A stretch of 64,000 nt of DNA from Palsa-506 sp963707065 (GCA_963707065.1 CAVPPJ010000044.1:62001-126000); one strand, 5' to 3'. Shown: positions 53,553-63,343, numbered from the stretch's first letter. Program-made: numbers and translations. Notes: generated from the letters alone by a model not told the origin.

Positions 53553-54509
53553 ATGGCATTGGTCGAGACGATCCGCGGCCCGGTTGACGTGGCCAGCCTG
53601 GGCACCACGCTGATGCACGAGCACGTGTTCGTACTCAGCGAGGAGATCAGGCAGAACTACCCGGCCTACTGGGACGAGGACCTCCGGGTGGCCGATGCCG
53701 CCGCCAAGCTGACCACCGCCAGGCAGCGCGGCATCGACACCATCGCGGACCCGACGGTGATCGGCCTCGGCCGGGACATCGGGCGGATCCAGCGTGTCGC
53801 CGCGCTCACCAGCATCAACATCATCGTCGCGACCGGCATTTACACGTTCCGCGACGCGCCGTTCTACTTCCGGTACCGGAGCCGGCGCAGCGGCGCGGGC
53901 GGCCAGGACCCGATGACGGAGATGTTCATCTCGGACATCACCGGCGGGATCGCCGGGACCGGCGTGAAGGCCGCCTTCCTCAAGTGCGCGATCGACGCCG
54001 AGGGCCTGACCTTCGGCGTCGAGCGGGTGCTCAGGGCGGTAGCGCGGGCGCACGTGGCGACCGGCGCCCCGGTCACCGTGCACACGCATCCGGCCAGCCG
54101 GTCCGGCCTGGTCGCGATCAGGGTCCTGCGCGAGGAGGGCGCCGACCTGACCCGCGTGGTGATCGGCCACAGCGGCGACACCGGCGACCTGGACTACCTG
54201 GCCGAGGTGGCGGACGCCGGCTGCCTGCTGGGCATGGACCGGTTCGGGGACATTGACCCGCCGTCGTCCGGGCGGCGGGTCAAGACGGTCGCCGGGATGT
54301 GCGAGCGCGGCTACGCCGGCAGCATGGTGCTCTCCCACGACCAGGCCTGCTTCATCGACTGGTTCCCCCGCGATGACGAGACCGCCGGGAACTACGCCCA
54401 CATCCATGACCACGTACTGCCCGCGCTCGCCGAGCTCGGCGTCACGGCCGGCCAGATCGAGGCCATGCTGGTCACCAACCCCCGCCGCTACTTCACTCCC
54501 CCGCCATAG
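53553..54509 (+). CDS. Phosphotriesterase-family metal-dependent hydrolase
   Basis: 318-residue TIM-barrel hydrolase. Metal site: HEH near residues 22-24 (LMHEHVFVL), the probable carboxylated Lys in AAFLKCAID, HTHPASR, IGHSGD and SHDQACF. The family contains phosphotriesterases, lactonases and amidases; the sequence does not show which. ATG 53553 gives the usual MALVETIRGPVDVASLG start; ATG 53529 is a weaker alternative. Divergent from the acyl-CoA operon. Confidence 0.88.
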   Translation: MALVETIRGPVDVASLGTTLMHEHVFVLSEEIRQNYPAYWDEDLRVADAAAKLTTARQRGIDTIADPTVIGLGRDIGRIQRVAALTSINIIVATGIYTFRDAPFYFRYRSRRSGAGGQDPMTEMFISDITGGIAGTGVKAAFLKCAIDAEGLTFGVERVLRAVARAHVATGAPVTVHTHPASRSGLVAIRVLREEGADLTRVVIGHSGDTGDLDYLAEVADAGCLLGMDRFGDIDPPSSGRRVKTVAGMCERGYAGSMVLSHDQACFIDWFPRDDETAGNYAHIHDHVLPALAELGVTAGQIEAMLVTNPRRYFTPPP

Positions 54510-54576
54510 CCCGCCGCCCATGGCGGCCGCTGGCGGCGCGAGCGCCGGCACCAGCGCGTCGGTAGCCTTTCCCGTC

Positions 54577-56235
54577 ATGAGCAGCATCGACGAGATCGCC
54601 GAGCAGTACGTAGCGCGGGCCGCGGAGCTTGACCCGGTGATGGCCACGGACGTCGGCATCGCCGGATACGACGACCGGATGACCGACCTGAGCCCGGCGG
54701 GCTTCGCCGCCCGCGCCGAGCTTGACCGCGCCACGGTCACGGCCATGGACGCGGCCGTCGCCGCCGATGAGCGCGAGCGGGTCGCGAGGGCGGCGATGCT
54801 CGAGCGGCTTGGCCTGGACGTCGAGCGATACGACGCCGGTGACGTCACCAGCGAGCTGAACGTAGTCGCCAGCCAGGTGCAGGACGTGCGCATGATCTTC
54901 GACCTGATGCCCGTCGGCGGCGAGGAGGCGCAGCACAACCTCGCCGCGCGGATGGCCGCGGTGCCGGATGCTTACGCGGGCCTGCGCCGCACCTACGCGG
55001 CGGCCGCGCGCCAGGGCCGGGTGGCCGCCGCTCGCCAGGTCGCGGCCTGCGCACGGCAGTGCGCGGACTGGTCGGCACCGGGCACCGGCTTCTACACCGG
55101 GCTGGCGGAGCGTACCGGGGCCACCGGGGCGCTGCGGGCGGAGCTGGATAAGGCCGCCGCGGCCGCCAGCGCGGCCACGGCCGAGCTCGGCCAGTTCCTC
55201 GAGGCCGAGCTCCTGCCGCTGGCACCGCGGCGCGACGCGGCCGGCCGCGACCGGTACGCCCGCGCCTCGCGCTACTTCCTCGGCGCCGCGATCGACCTGG
55301 ACGAGGCATACGCGTGGGGCTGGGGCGAGGTCACCCGGCTCAAGGCGGAGATGGCGCGGGTGGCCGGCCAGATAACCCCGGGCGGCACGCTGGCCGACGC
55401 TGTCACCGCGCTCGACGCGGATCCGTCGCGCCGGATCACCGGCCGGGCGAACCTGCGGGCCTGGATGCAGGAGTTCGCCGACGGTGCCATCACCGAGCTG
55501 AACGGCACCCACTTCGACATCCCGGCGCCGGCCCTCCGCATCGAGTGCATGATCGCCCCGACCAGCAGCGGGGGGATTTACTACACCGGCCCGAGCGAGG
55601 ACTGGACCAGGCCAGGCCAGATGTGGTGGGCGCTCGCCGACGGCGTTGAGGAGTTCTGCACCTGGAAAGAGGTCACCACGATCTATCACGAGGGCGTGCC
55701 CGGCCATCATCTGCAGATCAGCGAGGCCATCTTCCAGAAGGATCGTCTCAACCGCTGGCAGCGGCTGATGTGCGGTACCTCCGGGCACAGCGAGGGCTGG
55801 GCCCTCTACGCGGAGCGGCTGATGGCTGAGCTCGGCTACCTCGATGATCCCGGTAACTATCTCGGCATGCTCGACGCGCAGATGCTGCGCGCCGCGCGGG
55901 TAGTCGTCGATCTGGGCGTGCACCTGGAGCTGCGGATCCCGGCAGGCACCGGCTGGCACGAAGGCGAGACCTGGGACGCCGACCTGGCCTGGAAATTCCT
56001 GCGCGCCCATGTCCAGGTCGACGAGGACATGCTGCGATTCGAGCTGGACCGCTACCTCGGCTGGCCGGGCCAGGCGCCTTCGTACAAGCTCGGCGAGCGG
56101 ATCTGGCTGCAGGCCCGCGAGGATGCCCGCGCCCGCCAGGGCGCGGACTTCAGCCTCCGTGACTTCCACAGCCAGGCGCTGGCCCTGGGCTCCATGGGCC
56201 TGGACCCGCTGCGCGAGGCGCTGGCCCGCCTGTAG
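54577..56235 (+). CDS. DUF885 family zinc metallopeptidase-like protein
   Basis: 552-residue protein of the DUF885 family, distantly related to M32/M3 peptidases. The zinc-binding HEGVPGHH (an HExxH-like motif) is at about residues 371-378, with GHSEGWALYAERLM supplying the next ligands. Likely a cytoplasmic carboxypeptidase-like enzyme. ATG 54577. Follows the phosphotriesterase by 67 bases. Confidence 0.88.
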   Translation: MSSIDEIAEQYVARAAELDPVMATDVGIAGYDDRMTDLSPAGFAARAELDRATVTAMDAAVAADERERVARAAMLERLGLDVERYDAGDVTSELNVVASQVQDVRMIFDLMPVGGEEAQHNLAARMAAVPDAYAGLRRTYAAAARQGRVAAARQVAACARQCADWSAPGTGFYTGLAERTGATGALRAELDKAAAAASAATAELGQFLEAELLPLAPRRDAAGRDRYARASRYFLGAAIDLDEAYAWGWGEVTRLKAEMARVAGQITPGGTLADAVTALDADPSRRITGRANLRAWMQEFADGAITELNGTHFDIPAPALRIECMIAPTSSGGIYYTGPSEDWTRPGQMWWALADGVEEFCTWKEVTTIYHEGVPGHHLQISEAIFQKDRLNRWQRLMCGTSGHSEGWALYAERLMAELGYLDDPGNYLGMLDAQMLRAARVVVDLGVHLELRIPAGTGWHEGETWDADLAWKFLRAHVQVDEDMLRFELDRYLGWPGQAPSYKLGERIWLQAREDARARQGADFSLRDFHSQALALGSMGLDPLREALARL

Positions 56236-56297
56236 TAACCGGCGTGACCTCATCGCGTTACCTGGAACCTCAGGTTATCCTCGGCGGCGCCAGCGCG

Positions 56298-56843
56298 TTA
56301 TTCCCCGGCGGCGCCAGCGCGGAGGTCCCGCGGAATCACGAAATTGATCAGGCGGGCCCGTGCTGGCCCGAGCTGCTGCCAGGTCCCGGTGAACTCCAGC
56401 ACCGCGATCGCGCCCGTCGGGAACTTGTCCCGGACCCGGTCGAGCGCATCCGCGTCGTCGGTCCTGGCGCTGGCCAGCGTCAGCGTCAGCTGCTGCATGG
56501 CCGGGTCGTGCCCGACTATCAGCAGTCTCCGCGCCGCCGGCGCAGTCTCGCGGGCCAGGTCCAGCAGCTCGTCGGCGGCCGCGCCGTATACCCGCTGATC
56601 AAAGCTGGCCGGCGGAGAGGCATCAAGTTCCGCCGCGGCCAGCTGCCACGTCTCGCGGGCGCGCCTGGCCGTCGAGCAGACGACGCAGTCGGGCACCCGG
56701 CCCGCCGCCCGCAGCCACCGCCCTGCCAACGGGGCATCATGGCGGCCGCGGCCCGCCAGCGGCCGCTCGTGATCGGCGACATCGGGCCACGCCGACTTAG
56801 CGTGGCGCAGCAGCAGCAACTGCCGCGCCGCGCTAGTGGCCAT
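56298..56843 (-). CDS. SixA-type histidine phosphatase
   Basis: 181-residue small histidine phosphatase: phospho-acceptor motif LLLRHAKS near residues 10-17 (RHG-like), VCSTARRARETW near 55 and the second His in LLIVGHDPAM. Acts on phosphohistidine of partner proteins. ATG 56843. Convergent with the DUF885 gene. Confidence 0.88.
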   Translation of the reverse strand: MATSAARQLLLLRHAKSAWPDVADHERPLAGRGRHDAPLAGRWLRAAGRVPDCVVCSTARRARETWQLAAAELDASPPASFDQRVYGAAADELLDLARETAPAARRLLIVGHDPAMQQLTLTLASARTDDADALDRVRDKFPTGAIAVLEFTGTWQQLGPARARLINFVIPRDLRAGAAGE

Positions 56844-56873
56844 CGCGGCGTCCTCGCAGATCCGGCCGGCGGG

Positions 56874-57443
56874 TCAGCTCGTGGCGGCCTCGCCGCTGGC
56901 CGGCTTGGCCGCGTCATCCTGGGCAGCCTTCGCGTCGGCTTCGATTCCGGCGGTGTCGGCCTTCAGTTCCCTGGCTTCTACCTTCTTGGCCTTCTTCATG
57001 GCATGCTCGACCTTCGCCCCCATGTCGGAGACTGCGACCACGACGAGCCCGGCCTGCCCGGCGTCGAGATGCTCGCCGAGTTCCTTCAGATCGTGACGGC
57101 TCATCCCGGCGGCGGCATGACCGGCGACCGCGCCAAGAGCCGCGCCGCCTGCGGTGGTGAGCGCGACCAAGCCCCCGCCGATCGCGGCAAACGGGAACAG
57201 CACCACGACCAGGCCGGTGGCCAGGCCCACGCCCCCGCCGAGCACGCCGCCCACCCGGGTGGGCGTCTCGTGCTTCTTGGTGATCTTGACCTTCCCGTCG
57301 GCGCGGTGCTCGATCACGGCGGCGTCATAGGCGTCAATCAGGCCGGCCTTGGTGTGCAGGTCCTTAACGAACTCATAATCGGCGTCCGCATCTGTGGTGG
57401 TGTCATACACCCCGACGTAGACCATGAATGTGTCGACTGCCAT
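56874..57443 (-). CDS. DUF1269 family membrane protein
   Basis: 189 residues, DUF1269 domain with the N-terminal MAVDTFMVYVGVYDTTTDADADYEFV, a Gly-rich hydrophobic double helix (GGVLGGGVGLATGLVVVLFPFAAIGGG) and an Ala/Lys-rich C-terminus. Function unknown; members are often stress-induced. ATG 57443, just upstream of the SixA gene on the same strand (31-base gap). Confidence 0.85.
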   Translation of the reverse strand: MAVDTFMVYVGVYDTTTDADADYEFVKDLHTKAGLIDAYDAAVIEHRADGKVKITKKHETPTRVGGVLGGGVGLATGLVVVLFPFAAIGGGLVALTTAGGAALGAVAGHAAAGMSRHDLKELGEHLDAGQAGLVVVAVSDMGAKVEHAMKKAKKVEARELKADTAGIEADAKAAQDDAAKPASGEAATS

Positions 57444-57558
57444 CGTGATACCTCCGTGTGCTAAGCCTGCGGAAACGGCAAGGTCCGGCCTCCGCCGCAG
57501 CGCACATGGTAGCGCGATCCGGCGGACCGCAAACGGCCATGACGACAGGAGCCTGCAG

Positions 57559-59370
57559 ATGACCGCAACCGCGGAACAGACAGCGACTGCAGCGGCGGTA
57601 ACGACCTGGCTGTCCGCGTTCGGGGACGCGCTGGCGGCCGGCGATACGGCCGCGGTGGCCGAGCTGTTCCTGCCGGACTGCTACTGGCGCGACCTCATCG
57701 CGTTTACCTGGAACATCAAGACCCTCGAAGGACGCGCCGCGATCACCGGCATGCTCGGCGAGACGCTGGCCCGGGTTCAGCCGGGCAACTGGAAGATCAC
57801 CGACGGCGAGGAACCTGCCGACGCCGGCGGCGTGGTCGAGGCCTGGATCGAGTTCGAGACCGCGGTCGGCCGGGGCTGCGGGCACCTGCGCCTGCGCGAC
57901 GGCCTGTGCTGGACGCTGCTGACCACCATGTACGAGCTCAAGGGCCATGAGGAGCCCCGCGGCCTGAGCCGCCCGAAGGGCACCGAGCACGGCGCGAGCC
58001 GCGGCCGGACCACCTGGCTGGAAAGGCGCGAGCACGAGGCAGCCGAGCTCGGCTCGACCGAGCAGCCGTACGTGCTGATCGTCGGTGGCGGCCAGGGCGG
58101 CATCGTGCTGGGCGCGCGGCTCCGCCAGCTCGGCGTGCCCGCGATCATCGTTGACAAGCACGGCCGGCCCGGTGACCAGTGGCGCAGCCGCTACAAGTCG
58201 CTCTGCCTGCATGACCCGGTCTGGTACGACCACCTGCCCTACCTGAAGTTCCCCGACAACTGGCCGGTTTTTGCGCCCAAGGACAAGATCGCCGACTGGC
58301 TTGAGTCGTACACGAAGATCATGGAACTCAACTACTGGGGCGCTGCGGAGGCGAAGAGCGCGGTCTACGACGAGCCGGCCCGCGAGTGGGCCGTGACCGT
58401 CGAGCGGGCGGGCCAGCCGGTAGTGCTGCGCCCGGCTCACCTTGTCCTGGCCACCGGCGTATCCGGCCAGCCCAGCCTGCCGTCCTTCCCCGGCATGGAT
58501 GTCTTCCGCGGCGACCAGCATCATTCATCGGCCCACCCGGGCCCGGACGCGTACCGGGGAAAGACATGCGTGGTCATCGGGTCCAATAACTCGGCCTTCG
58601 ACATCTGCGGCGCGCTGTGGGAGACCGGCGCGGACGTGACGATGGTGCAGCGCTCCTCCACCCACATCGTGAAGTCCGACTCGCTGATGGAGATCGGGGT
58701 AGGTGCGCTCTACTCGGAGCAGGCGGTCGCGGCGGGGATGACGACCGACAAGGCGGACCTCGTTTTCGCTTCTCTGCCGTACCGGATCATGCATGAATTC
58801 CAGATCCCGCTCTATGACCAGATGCGGGAGCGGGACAAGGACTTCTACGACCGGCTCGAGGCCGCGGGCTTCGACCACGACTGGGGCGACGACGGCTCGG
58901 GGCTGTTCATGAAGTACCTGCGCCGCGGCTCCGGTTACTACATCGATACCGGCGCCGGTGACCTGGTGGCTAACGGGGACGTAAAGCTGGCGAAAGGACA
59001 AGTCGACCACCTCACCGAGGATGCCGTCGTGCTGGCGGACGGCACCGAGCTGCCGGCCGATCTCGTCGTCTACGCCACCGGGTACGGCTCGATGAACAGC
59101 TGGGCGGCTGACCTGATCTCCCGCGAGGTAGCCGACAAGGTCGGCAAGTGCTGGGGCCTGGGCTCGGATACCACGAAGGATCCCGGGCCGTGGGAGGGCG
59201 AGCAGCGCAACATGTGGAAGCCGACGCAGCAGCAGGCGCTGTGGTTCCACGGCGGCAACCTGCATCAGTCGCGGCACTATTCGCTGTACCTCGCGCTGCA
59301 GCTCAAGGCCCGCGCGGCCGGCATCCCGACGCCGGTGTACGGGCTGCAGGAGGTCCACCACCTCAGCTGA
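57559..59370 (+). CDS. FAD-dependent monooxygenase with N-terminal NTF2/SnoaL domain
   Basis: 603 residues. The first 140 form a SnoaL/NTF2-like domain. The rest is a flavin monooxygenase with the FAD motif LIVGGGQGGIVLGARL, a second dinucleotide fold VVIGSNNSAFDICGAL for NADPH and the FMO fingerprint around FRGDQHHSSAHPG. Likely catalyses hydroxylation or Baeyer-Villiger oxidation of an unknown substrate. ATG 57559 follows AGGAG. Divergent from the DUF1269 gene. Confidence 0.9.
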   Translation: MTATAEQTATAAAVTTWLSAFGDALAAGDTAAVAELFLPDCYWRDLIAFTWNIKTLEGRAAITGMLGETLARVQPGNWKITDGEEPADAGGVVEAWIEFETAVGRGCGHLRLRDGLCWTLLTTMYELKGHEEPRGLSRPKGTEHGASRGRTTWLERREHEAAELGSTEQPYVLIVGGGQGGIVLGARLRQLGVPAIIVDKHGRPGDQWRSRYKSLCLHDPVWYDHLPYLKFPDNWPVFAPKDKIADWLESYTKIMELNYWGAAEAKSAVYDEPAREWAVTVERAGQPVVLRPAHLVLATGVSGQPSLPSFPGMDVFRGDQHHSSAHPGPDAYRGKTCVVIGSNNSAFDICGALWETGADVTMVQRSSTHIVKSDSLMEIGVGALYSEQAVAAGMTTDKADLVFASLPYRIMHEFQIPLYDQMRERDKDFYDRLEAAGFDHDWGDDGSGLFMKYLRRGSGYYIDTGAGDLVANGDVKLAKGQVDHLTEDAVVLADGTELPADLVVYATGYGSMNSWAADLISREVADKVGKCWGLGSDTTKDPGPWEGEQRNMWKPTQQQALWFHGGNLHQSRHYSLYLALQLKARAAGIPTPVYGLQEVHHLS

Positions 59371-59490
59371 CCGCAGCTGCTCCCCCTCGCGGCGGTCAGC
59401 CGGGTACCTGGCCGCCCGGTCTGCTGCTCGTTTGACGGATCATCCGAGCCGCCTGCCTGCCGCCACGATGCGGCGGACATACTGAACGGC

Positions 59491-59730
59491 ATGAGGTTCA
59501 GCACGTCTGTCGAACTCGGCGGGAAGACGGCAACAGGGCTTCAGGTCCCGGACGACCTGGCCGCCGCGCTCGCTCAGGACGGCAGGGCACAGCAGTTCTT
59601 CGACGCGCTGGCCGTCTCCCATCGCAAGGAATGGGTGCGGTGGGTCGAGGAAGCGAAGAAGGCGGATACCCGCAGCAGCCGCATCAGCAAGGCGGTCGAG
59701 GCGCTCAGCGAGGGAAAGAAGACGCACTGA
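59491..59730 (+). CDS. Shortened DUF1905/YdeI-type (OmdA-like) protein
   Basis: 79 residues. The start MRFSTSVELGGKTATGLQVP is that of DUF1905, and the end (FFDALAVSHRKEWVRWVEEAKKADTRSSRISKAVEAL) is that of the OmdA/YdeI helical part. In the usual proteins about 60-65 residues of DUF1905 beta-barrel stand between them. Here VP of the first meets VPDDLAAAL of the second directly, an apparent in-frame internal deletion at the repeated VP(D/E) motif. ATG 59491. Confidence 0.75.
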   Translation: MRFSTSVELGGKTATGLQVPDDLAAALAQDGRAQQFFDALAVSHRKEWVRWVEEAKKADTRSSRISKAVEALSEGKKTH

Positions 59731-59749
59731 CCATGGCACAGCTGGCCTT

Positions 59750-60058
59750 ATGCCGACGACCGTCGTGAACCTCAAGGGCCACCGCGACGACCCTGACTAC
59801 GCCGACGTGGTGTACGTGGGCCGGGCGATGCACCGCGGCGGCTGGCACCTGCCGGGCTCGCCGCTGGCCAGTCCTTTCCGCCCCGGCCCGGATGGCAGCC
59901 GCGAGGATGTCGTGGCCAGCTACCGGGAGTACCTGCTGGCACGCCCCGACCTGCTGGCGATGCTCCCGGAACTGCGCGGTCGCCGGCTCGGCTGCTGGTG
60001 CGCGCCGCTGCCGTGCCACGCCGCCGTCATCGCCGAGCTAGCGGACGCCGGAGCCTGA
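59750..60058 (+). CDS. DUF4326 domain protein
   Basis: 102 residues with the DUF4326 pattern: VVNLKGH near the start, VYVGRAMHRGGWHLPGSPLASPF, and the CWCAPLPCHAAVI segment near the end with two Cys and one His, probably a metal site. Found in phages and actinobacteria, function unknown. ATG 59750, 20 bases after the DUF1905-type gene. Confidence 0.83.
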   Translation: MPTTVVNLKGHRDDPDYADVVYVGRAMHRGGWHLPGSPLASPFRPGPDGSREDVVASYREYLLARPDLLAMLPELRGRRLGCWCAPLPCHAAVIAELADAGA

Positions 60059-60158
60059 CGAGCTACAACGCCACCAGCTCGCGCTCGGTATGCGCAGCCC
60101 CCGGCTGCCTGGCACGGACCGTCAGGCGACTGGATGCTTGGTTCTCTAGACTTGGCGG

Positions 60159-60506
60159 ATGAATACACGAGAGGCCGCGCAGCGGTGGGCGGACGTGTGG
60201 GAACGCGGCTGGCGCGAGCACGACGCGGACGCCATCACGGCGCTGTACGCCGACGGCGCCTGCTGGCAGCAGCATCCGTTCCGCGAGCCTGAGCCGGGTT
60301 ACCTCGCCCGCGTGTTCGAGGAGGAAGAGTCGGCCGAGTGCGAGTTCGGCAGGCCGATCGTCGACGGCGACCAGGCCGCTGTCACCTGGAGCGCGCAGAC
60401 CAGGCTCGTCGATGGCGGCACCGAGGACCTGGCCGGCGTGTCGGTGCTGCGTTTCGACGCCAGCGGCCTCGTGCTCGAACATCGCGACTTCTCGGTTTTT
60501 GGGTAA
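60159..60506 (+). CDS. NTF2-like (SnoaL) protein
   Basis: 115-residue NTF2/SnoaL-fold protein: helix RWADVWERGWREHDADAITALYADGA followed by beta-strands ending AGVSVLRFDASGLVLEHRDFSVF. Cone-shaped fold used for small-molecule binding or isomerisation. Substrate unknown. ATG 60159; convergent with the ABC exporter. Confidence 0.85.
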   Translation: MNTREAAQRWADVWERGWREHDADAITALYADGACWQQHPFREPEPGYLARVFEEEESAECEFGRPIVDGDQAAVTWSAQTRLVDGGTEDLAGVSVLRFDASGLVLEHRDFSVFG

Positions 60507-60520
60507 CTGCCAGGCCGGGT

Positions 60521-61363
60521 TTACGTGAGCAGCAGCTTGCTGATCCGGAAGCTGGCGACGTAGAGGCCCAGCAGGCCCATGATCGCCAGGTAGGCCACAT
60601 GCCAGAGCAGCCCCGGGCCGACAATGCCGAGGGTGAGGCCGCGGAGCAGGGCAACGCCCTGATAGAGCGGCGTGCACTCAACCACGATCTGGATCGCCCT
60701 CGGGTAGACGCTGAGCGGGTAGAACGTCGTGGAGAACAAGAACATCGGCAGCGTCGCCAGCGTCACGAACTCGAAGTGCTGCCAGCTACGCATGAACGTG
60801 GTCGCCGCCATCCCGACGGCGGCGAACGCGAATCCGATAAGCAGCGCCGACGGCAGGTCCAGCACCGCCCACCACGAGTGCACAAGCCGCATGGCCAGCA
60901 TGACGATCATGAACGCCGTCCCGTACAGCCCGCCGCGGATCAGCGCCCAGGAGATCTCGCCCAGCGCGATGTCACCTGCGCGCATCGGGGTAGACAGGGC
61001 CGCGTCGTAGAGCTTGTTGTACTTCAGCCGGAAGAAGACGTTGAAGGTCGAGTCGAAGACCGCCCCGTTCATCGACGAGGTCGCGAGCAGCGCGGGCGCC
61101 ACGAAGCTGGTGTAGGTGATCGGGCCGGCCGGACCGGCGACCGTGCCGACCAGCTTGCCCAGGCCGACGCCGATGGCCAGCAGGTAGAACAGCGGCTCGA
61201 AGAACCCGGAGATGAGGACCAGCCAGGCCTGGCGGTAGACCCGGGCGTGCCGTTCGACGAGATGACGGCTGCCGCGGCCGCCCAATGACCCGCGGGCCAG
61301 CCAGGACACCGGCAGCACCCGCAGCGGCAGCTCCCTGACGGCTGGCACCCCGGCGCTAGACAT
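60521..61363 (-). CDS. ABC-2 type permease (second permease)
   Basis: 280 residues, six helices of the ABC-2 (NodJ/DrrB-like) type, with the family segment GDIALGEISWALIRGG. Overlaps the previous permease by 8 bases. Exports a hydrophobic or glycan-linked substrate with the neighbouring permease and ATPase. ATG 61363. Confidence 0.88.
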   Translation of the reverse strand: MSSAGVPAVRELPLRVLPVSWLARGSLGGRGSRHLVERHARVYRQAWLVLISGFFEPLFYLLAIGVGLGKLVGTVAGPAGPITYTSFVAPALLATSSMNGAVFDSTFNVFFRLKYNKLYDAALSTPMRAGDIALGEISWALIRGGLYGTAFMIVMLAMRLVHSWWAVLDLPSALLIGFAFAAVGMAATTFMRSWQHFEFVTLATLPMFLFSTTFYPLSVYPRAIQIVVECTPLYQGVALLRGLTLGIVGPGLLWHVAYLAIMGLLGLYVASFRISKLLLT

Positions 61364-62198
61364 AGAGCCGCCGCCGGTAGGTCCGGTCGCCGGCGATGAT
61401 CCCGGCGGCGGTCAGCGCCGCTAGGTAGCCGACGTGGATGAGCGTCCCGCCGATGGTGGCCGTGCCCAGGCTCAGCGACCGGCACAGCGCGACGCCGTGC
61501 CACAGCGGCGTCGCGTAGGCGATCAGCTGCGCCCACCCGGGCAGCTGGCTGACCGGGAAAAACGTGCCGGAGAACAGGAACAGCGGGATCATGCCGAACC
61601 TGAAGATCATGGCGAACGACGTGTCCTTCATGACCGTGATCGCCCACGCCTCGATCGGGGTGGCGAACGCCAGCCCGGTCAGCACGGCGGCCGGCAGCGC
61701 AGCCAGCACCCAGGGTGACTTCACCGCGCCGAAGGCGGCCATCACGACCAGGAACACGGCACAGTTCATCACCAGCCGCATCGTGGTGAACAGCAGGTGC
61801 CCGTGGAACAGGTCCGATGGCCGCAGCGGCGTGGCCCCGGCGGCGTAGTAAGTGCGGCGCCACTTGACCGACCCGAGCACTGGGTACGTCGACTCGCCGA
61901 TCCCGGTTTCCATCGCGGCGGCGGCAAGCAGCCCGGGCGCGAGGAAGACAAGGTAGGGGACGCCGCCGAGACTGGCCGGTCCGTGCTTGTTCACCAGCGT
62001 GCCGAGCCCGATGCCGATAGCGCCCAGGTACAGCACCGGGTTGAGCACGCTGGAGTAGATCGACCCCCGCCAGGTCCGGCGGTAGTTCGTCGTCCAGTAG
62101 CGGAACTCGCGCACCGCGAAGGAGAACGAGGACGACGGCGGAGCCGGCTGCGGCCGGGCGGCCGGAACTTCCCGGGCTGCCGGGGCCTGGGGTGCCAT
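61356..62198 (-). CDS. ABC-2 type permease (first permease)
   Basis: 280 residues, six helices, ABC-2/DrrB-like permease (FFPVSQLPGWAQLIAYATPLWHGVAL motif near the C-terminus). Similar in size and order to the next permease, so the pair may form a heterodimer. ATG 62198 overlaps the ATPase stop (TAATG). Confidence 0.88.
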   Translation of the reverse strand: MAPQAPAAREVPAARPQPAPPSSSFSFAVREFRYWTTNYRRTWRGSIYSSVLNPVLYLGAIGIGLGTLVNKHGPASLGGVPYLVFLAPGLLAAAAMETGIGESTYPVLGSVKWRRTYYAAGATPLRPSDLFHGHLLFTTMRLVMNCAVFLVVMAAFGAVKSPWVLAALPAAVLTGLAFATPIEAWAITVMKDTSFAMIFRFGMIPLFLFSGTFFPVSQLPGWAQLIAYATPLWHGVALCRSLSLGTATIGGTLIHVGYLAALTAAGIIAGDRTYRRRLYV

Positions 62199-63133
62199 TA
62201 GTCCTCCAGCCGCCGGCCGGTCAGCCGCAGGAAAACGTCCTCCAGCGTGCTACGGCGAACCAGTGAGGTCAGCGGCTCGAGCCCGAGGCCGCGGACGGCA
62301 GCAAGGGCGGTGTCCCCGTTCGGAATGTAAAGCAGTATCCGGTCGGCGAGTACTTCCATGCGCTGAGCCCGCAGGTCGGCGAGCTTCTCGGCGGCCTGCT
62401 CGTGCTCGCGCGGGTCGAAGCGGAGTTCAAGCACCTCGGCGGTCGAGTACTGCTCAATCAGCTCGCGCGGTGAGCCGGCGGCCGCGATCTTGCCGCGGTC
62501 CATCACCACCAGGCGGTCGCAGAGCTGCTCGGCCTCGTCCATGTAGTGCGTGGTCAGGACCAGCGTCACGCCGCGTTGCTTCAGCCTGAACAGCCGGTCC
62601 CAGACCACGTGCCTGGCCTGCGGGTCCAGCCCGGTGGTCGGCTCGTCGAGCAGCAGGATCTCCGGCTCGCTGATCAGCGAGCGGGCGATGGTGAGCCGCC
62701 GCTTCAGGCCGCCGGAGAGCGGCTCGACCTGATCTGCGCCGCGGTCACTCAGCTGGACGAACTCCAGCAGCCGGTCGGTGCGCTCGCTGATCACGTCGCG
62801 CGGCAGGCCGAAGTAGCGCCCGTAGATCAGCAGGTTCTCCCGCACGGTGAGCTCGACGTCGAGCGTGTCCTCCTGCGGCACCACGCCGAGCCTGGCCCGG
62901 ATCGCCGGGCCGTCCGCGACCGGGTCGAGGCCGAGGATGGTCAGCTCGCCGCCGCTCGGCGGCGAGACGCAGCCGATCATGCGCATCGTGGACGACTTGC
63001 CAGCGCCGTTCGGTCCGAGGAAGCCGAATGCCTCGCCGCGGCGCAGATCAAAATCGATCCCGTCGACTGCGGTGAACTTCCCGAAACGCTTCGTCAGCCC
63101 GCGGGCATGGATGAGCACATCGGGATCAGTCAT
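62198..63133 (-). CDS. ABC transporter ATP-binding protein (NodI/DrrA type)
   Basis: 311-residue ATPase of the DrrA/NodI exporter family: Walker A GPNGAGKSS, signature LSGGLKRRL, Walker B ILLLDEPTTGLD, switch His in TTHYMDEA and the C-terminal DrrA-type extension. Heads the three-gene exporter operon. ATG 63133 is the likely start; a longer in-frame extension is rich in Arg and has no similarity. Confidence 0.92.
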   Translation of the reverse strand: MTDPDVLIHARGLTKRFGKFTAVDGIDFDLRRGEAFGFLGPNGAGKSSTMRMIGCVSPPSGGELTILGLDPVADGPAIRARLGVVPQEDTLDVELTVRENLLIYGRYFGLPRDVISERTDRLLEFVQLSDRGADQVEPLSGGLKRRLTIARSLISEPEILLLDEPTTGLDPQARHVVWDRLFRLKQRGVTLVLTTHYMDEAEQLCDRLVVMDRGKIAAAGSPRELIEQYSTAEVLELRFDPREHEQAAEKLADLRAQRMEVLADRILLYIPNGDTALAAVRGLGLEPLTSLVRRSTLEDVFLRLTGRRLED

Positions 63134-63343
63134 TGGGCTGATATTACCCGGCTGGCCTAAAATTTCCGAACGGGTTTTCCTCCCGCTACCCCGGCTGCCG
63201 GGGCAGGCGACGGCGCGGCGCGGGGCCCGCCGTGCGGCGTTGAGCATGGCAATGACGCATCATCGCGTGCGGGCCACGCGGTACTCTCGCAGGGACGCCC
63301 CGGTAAGCGCGCGGAGCGTATCCGCGGCACGAAAGGCGGCAAG

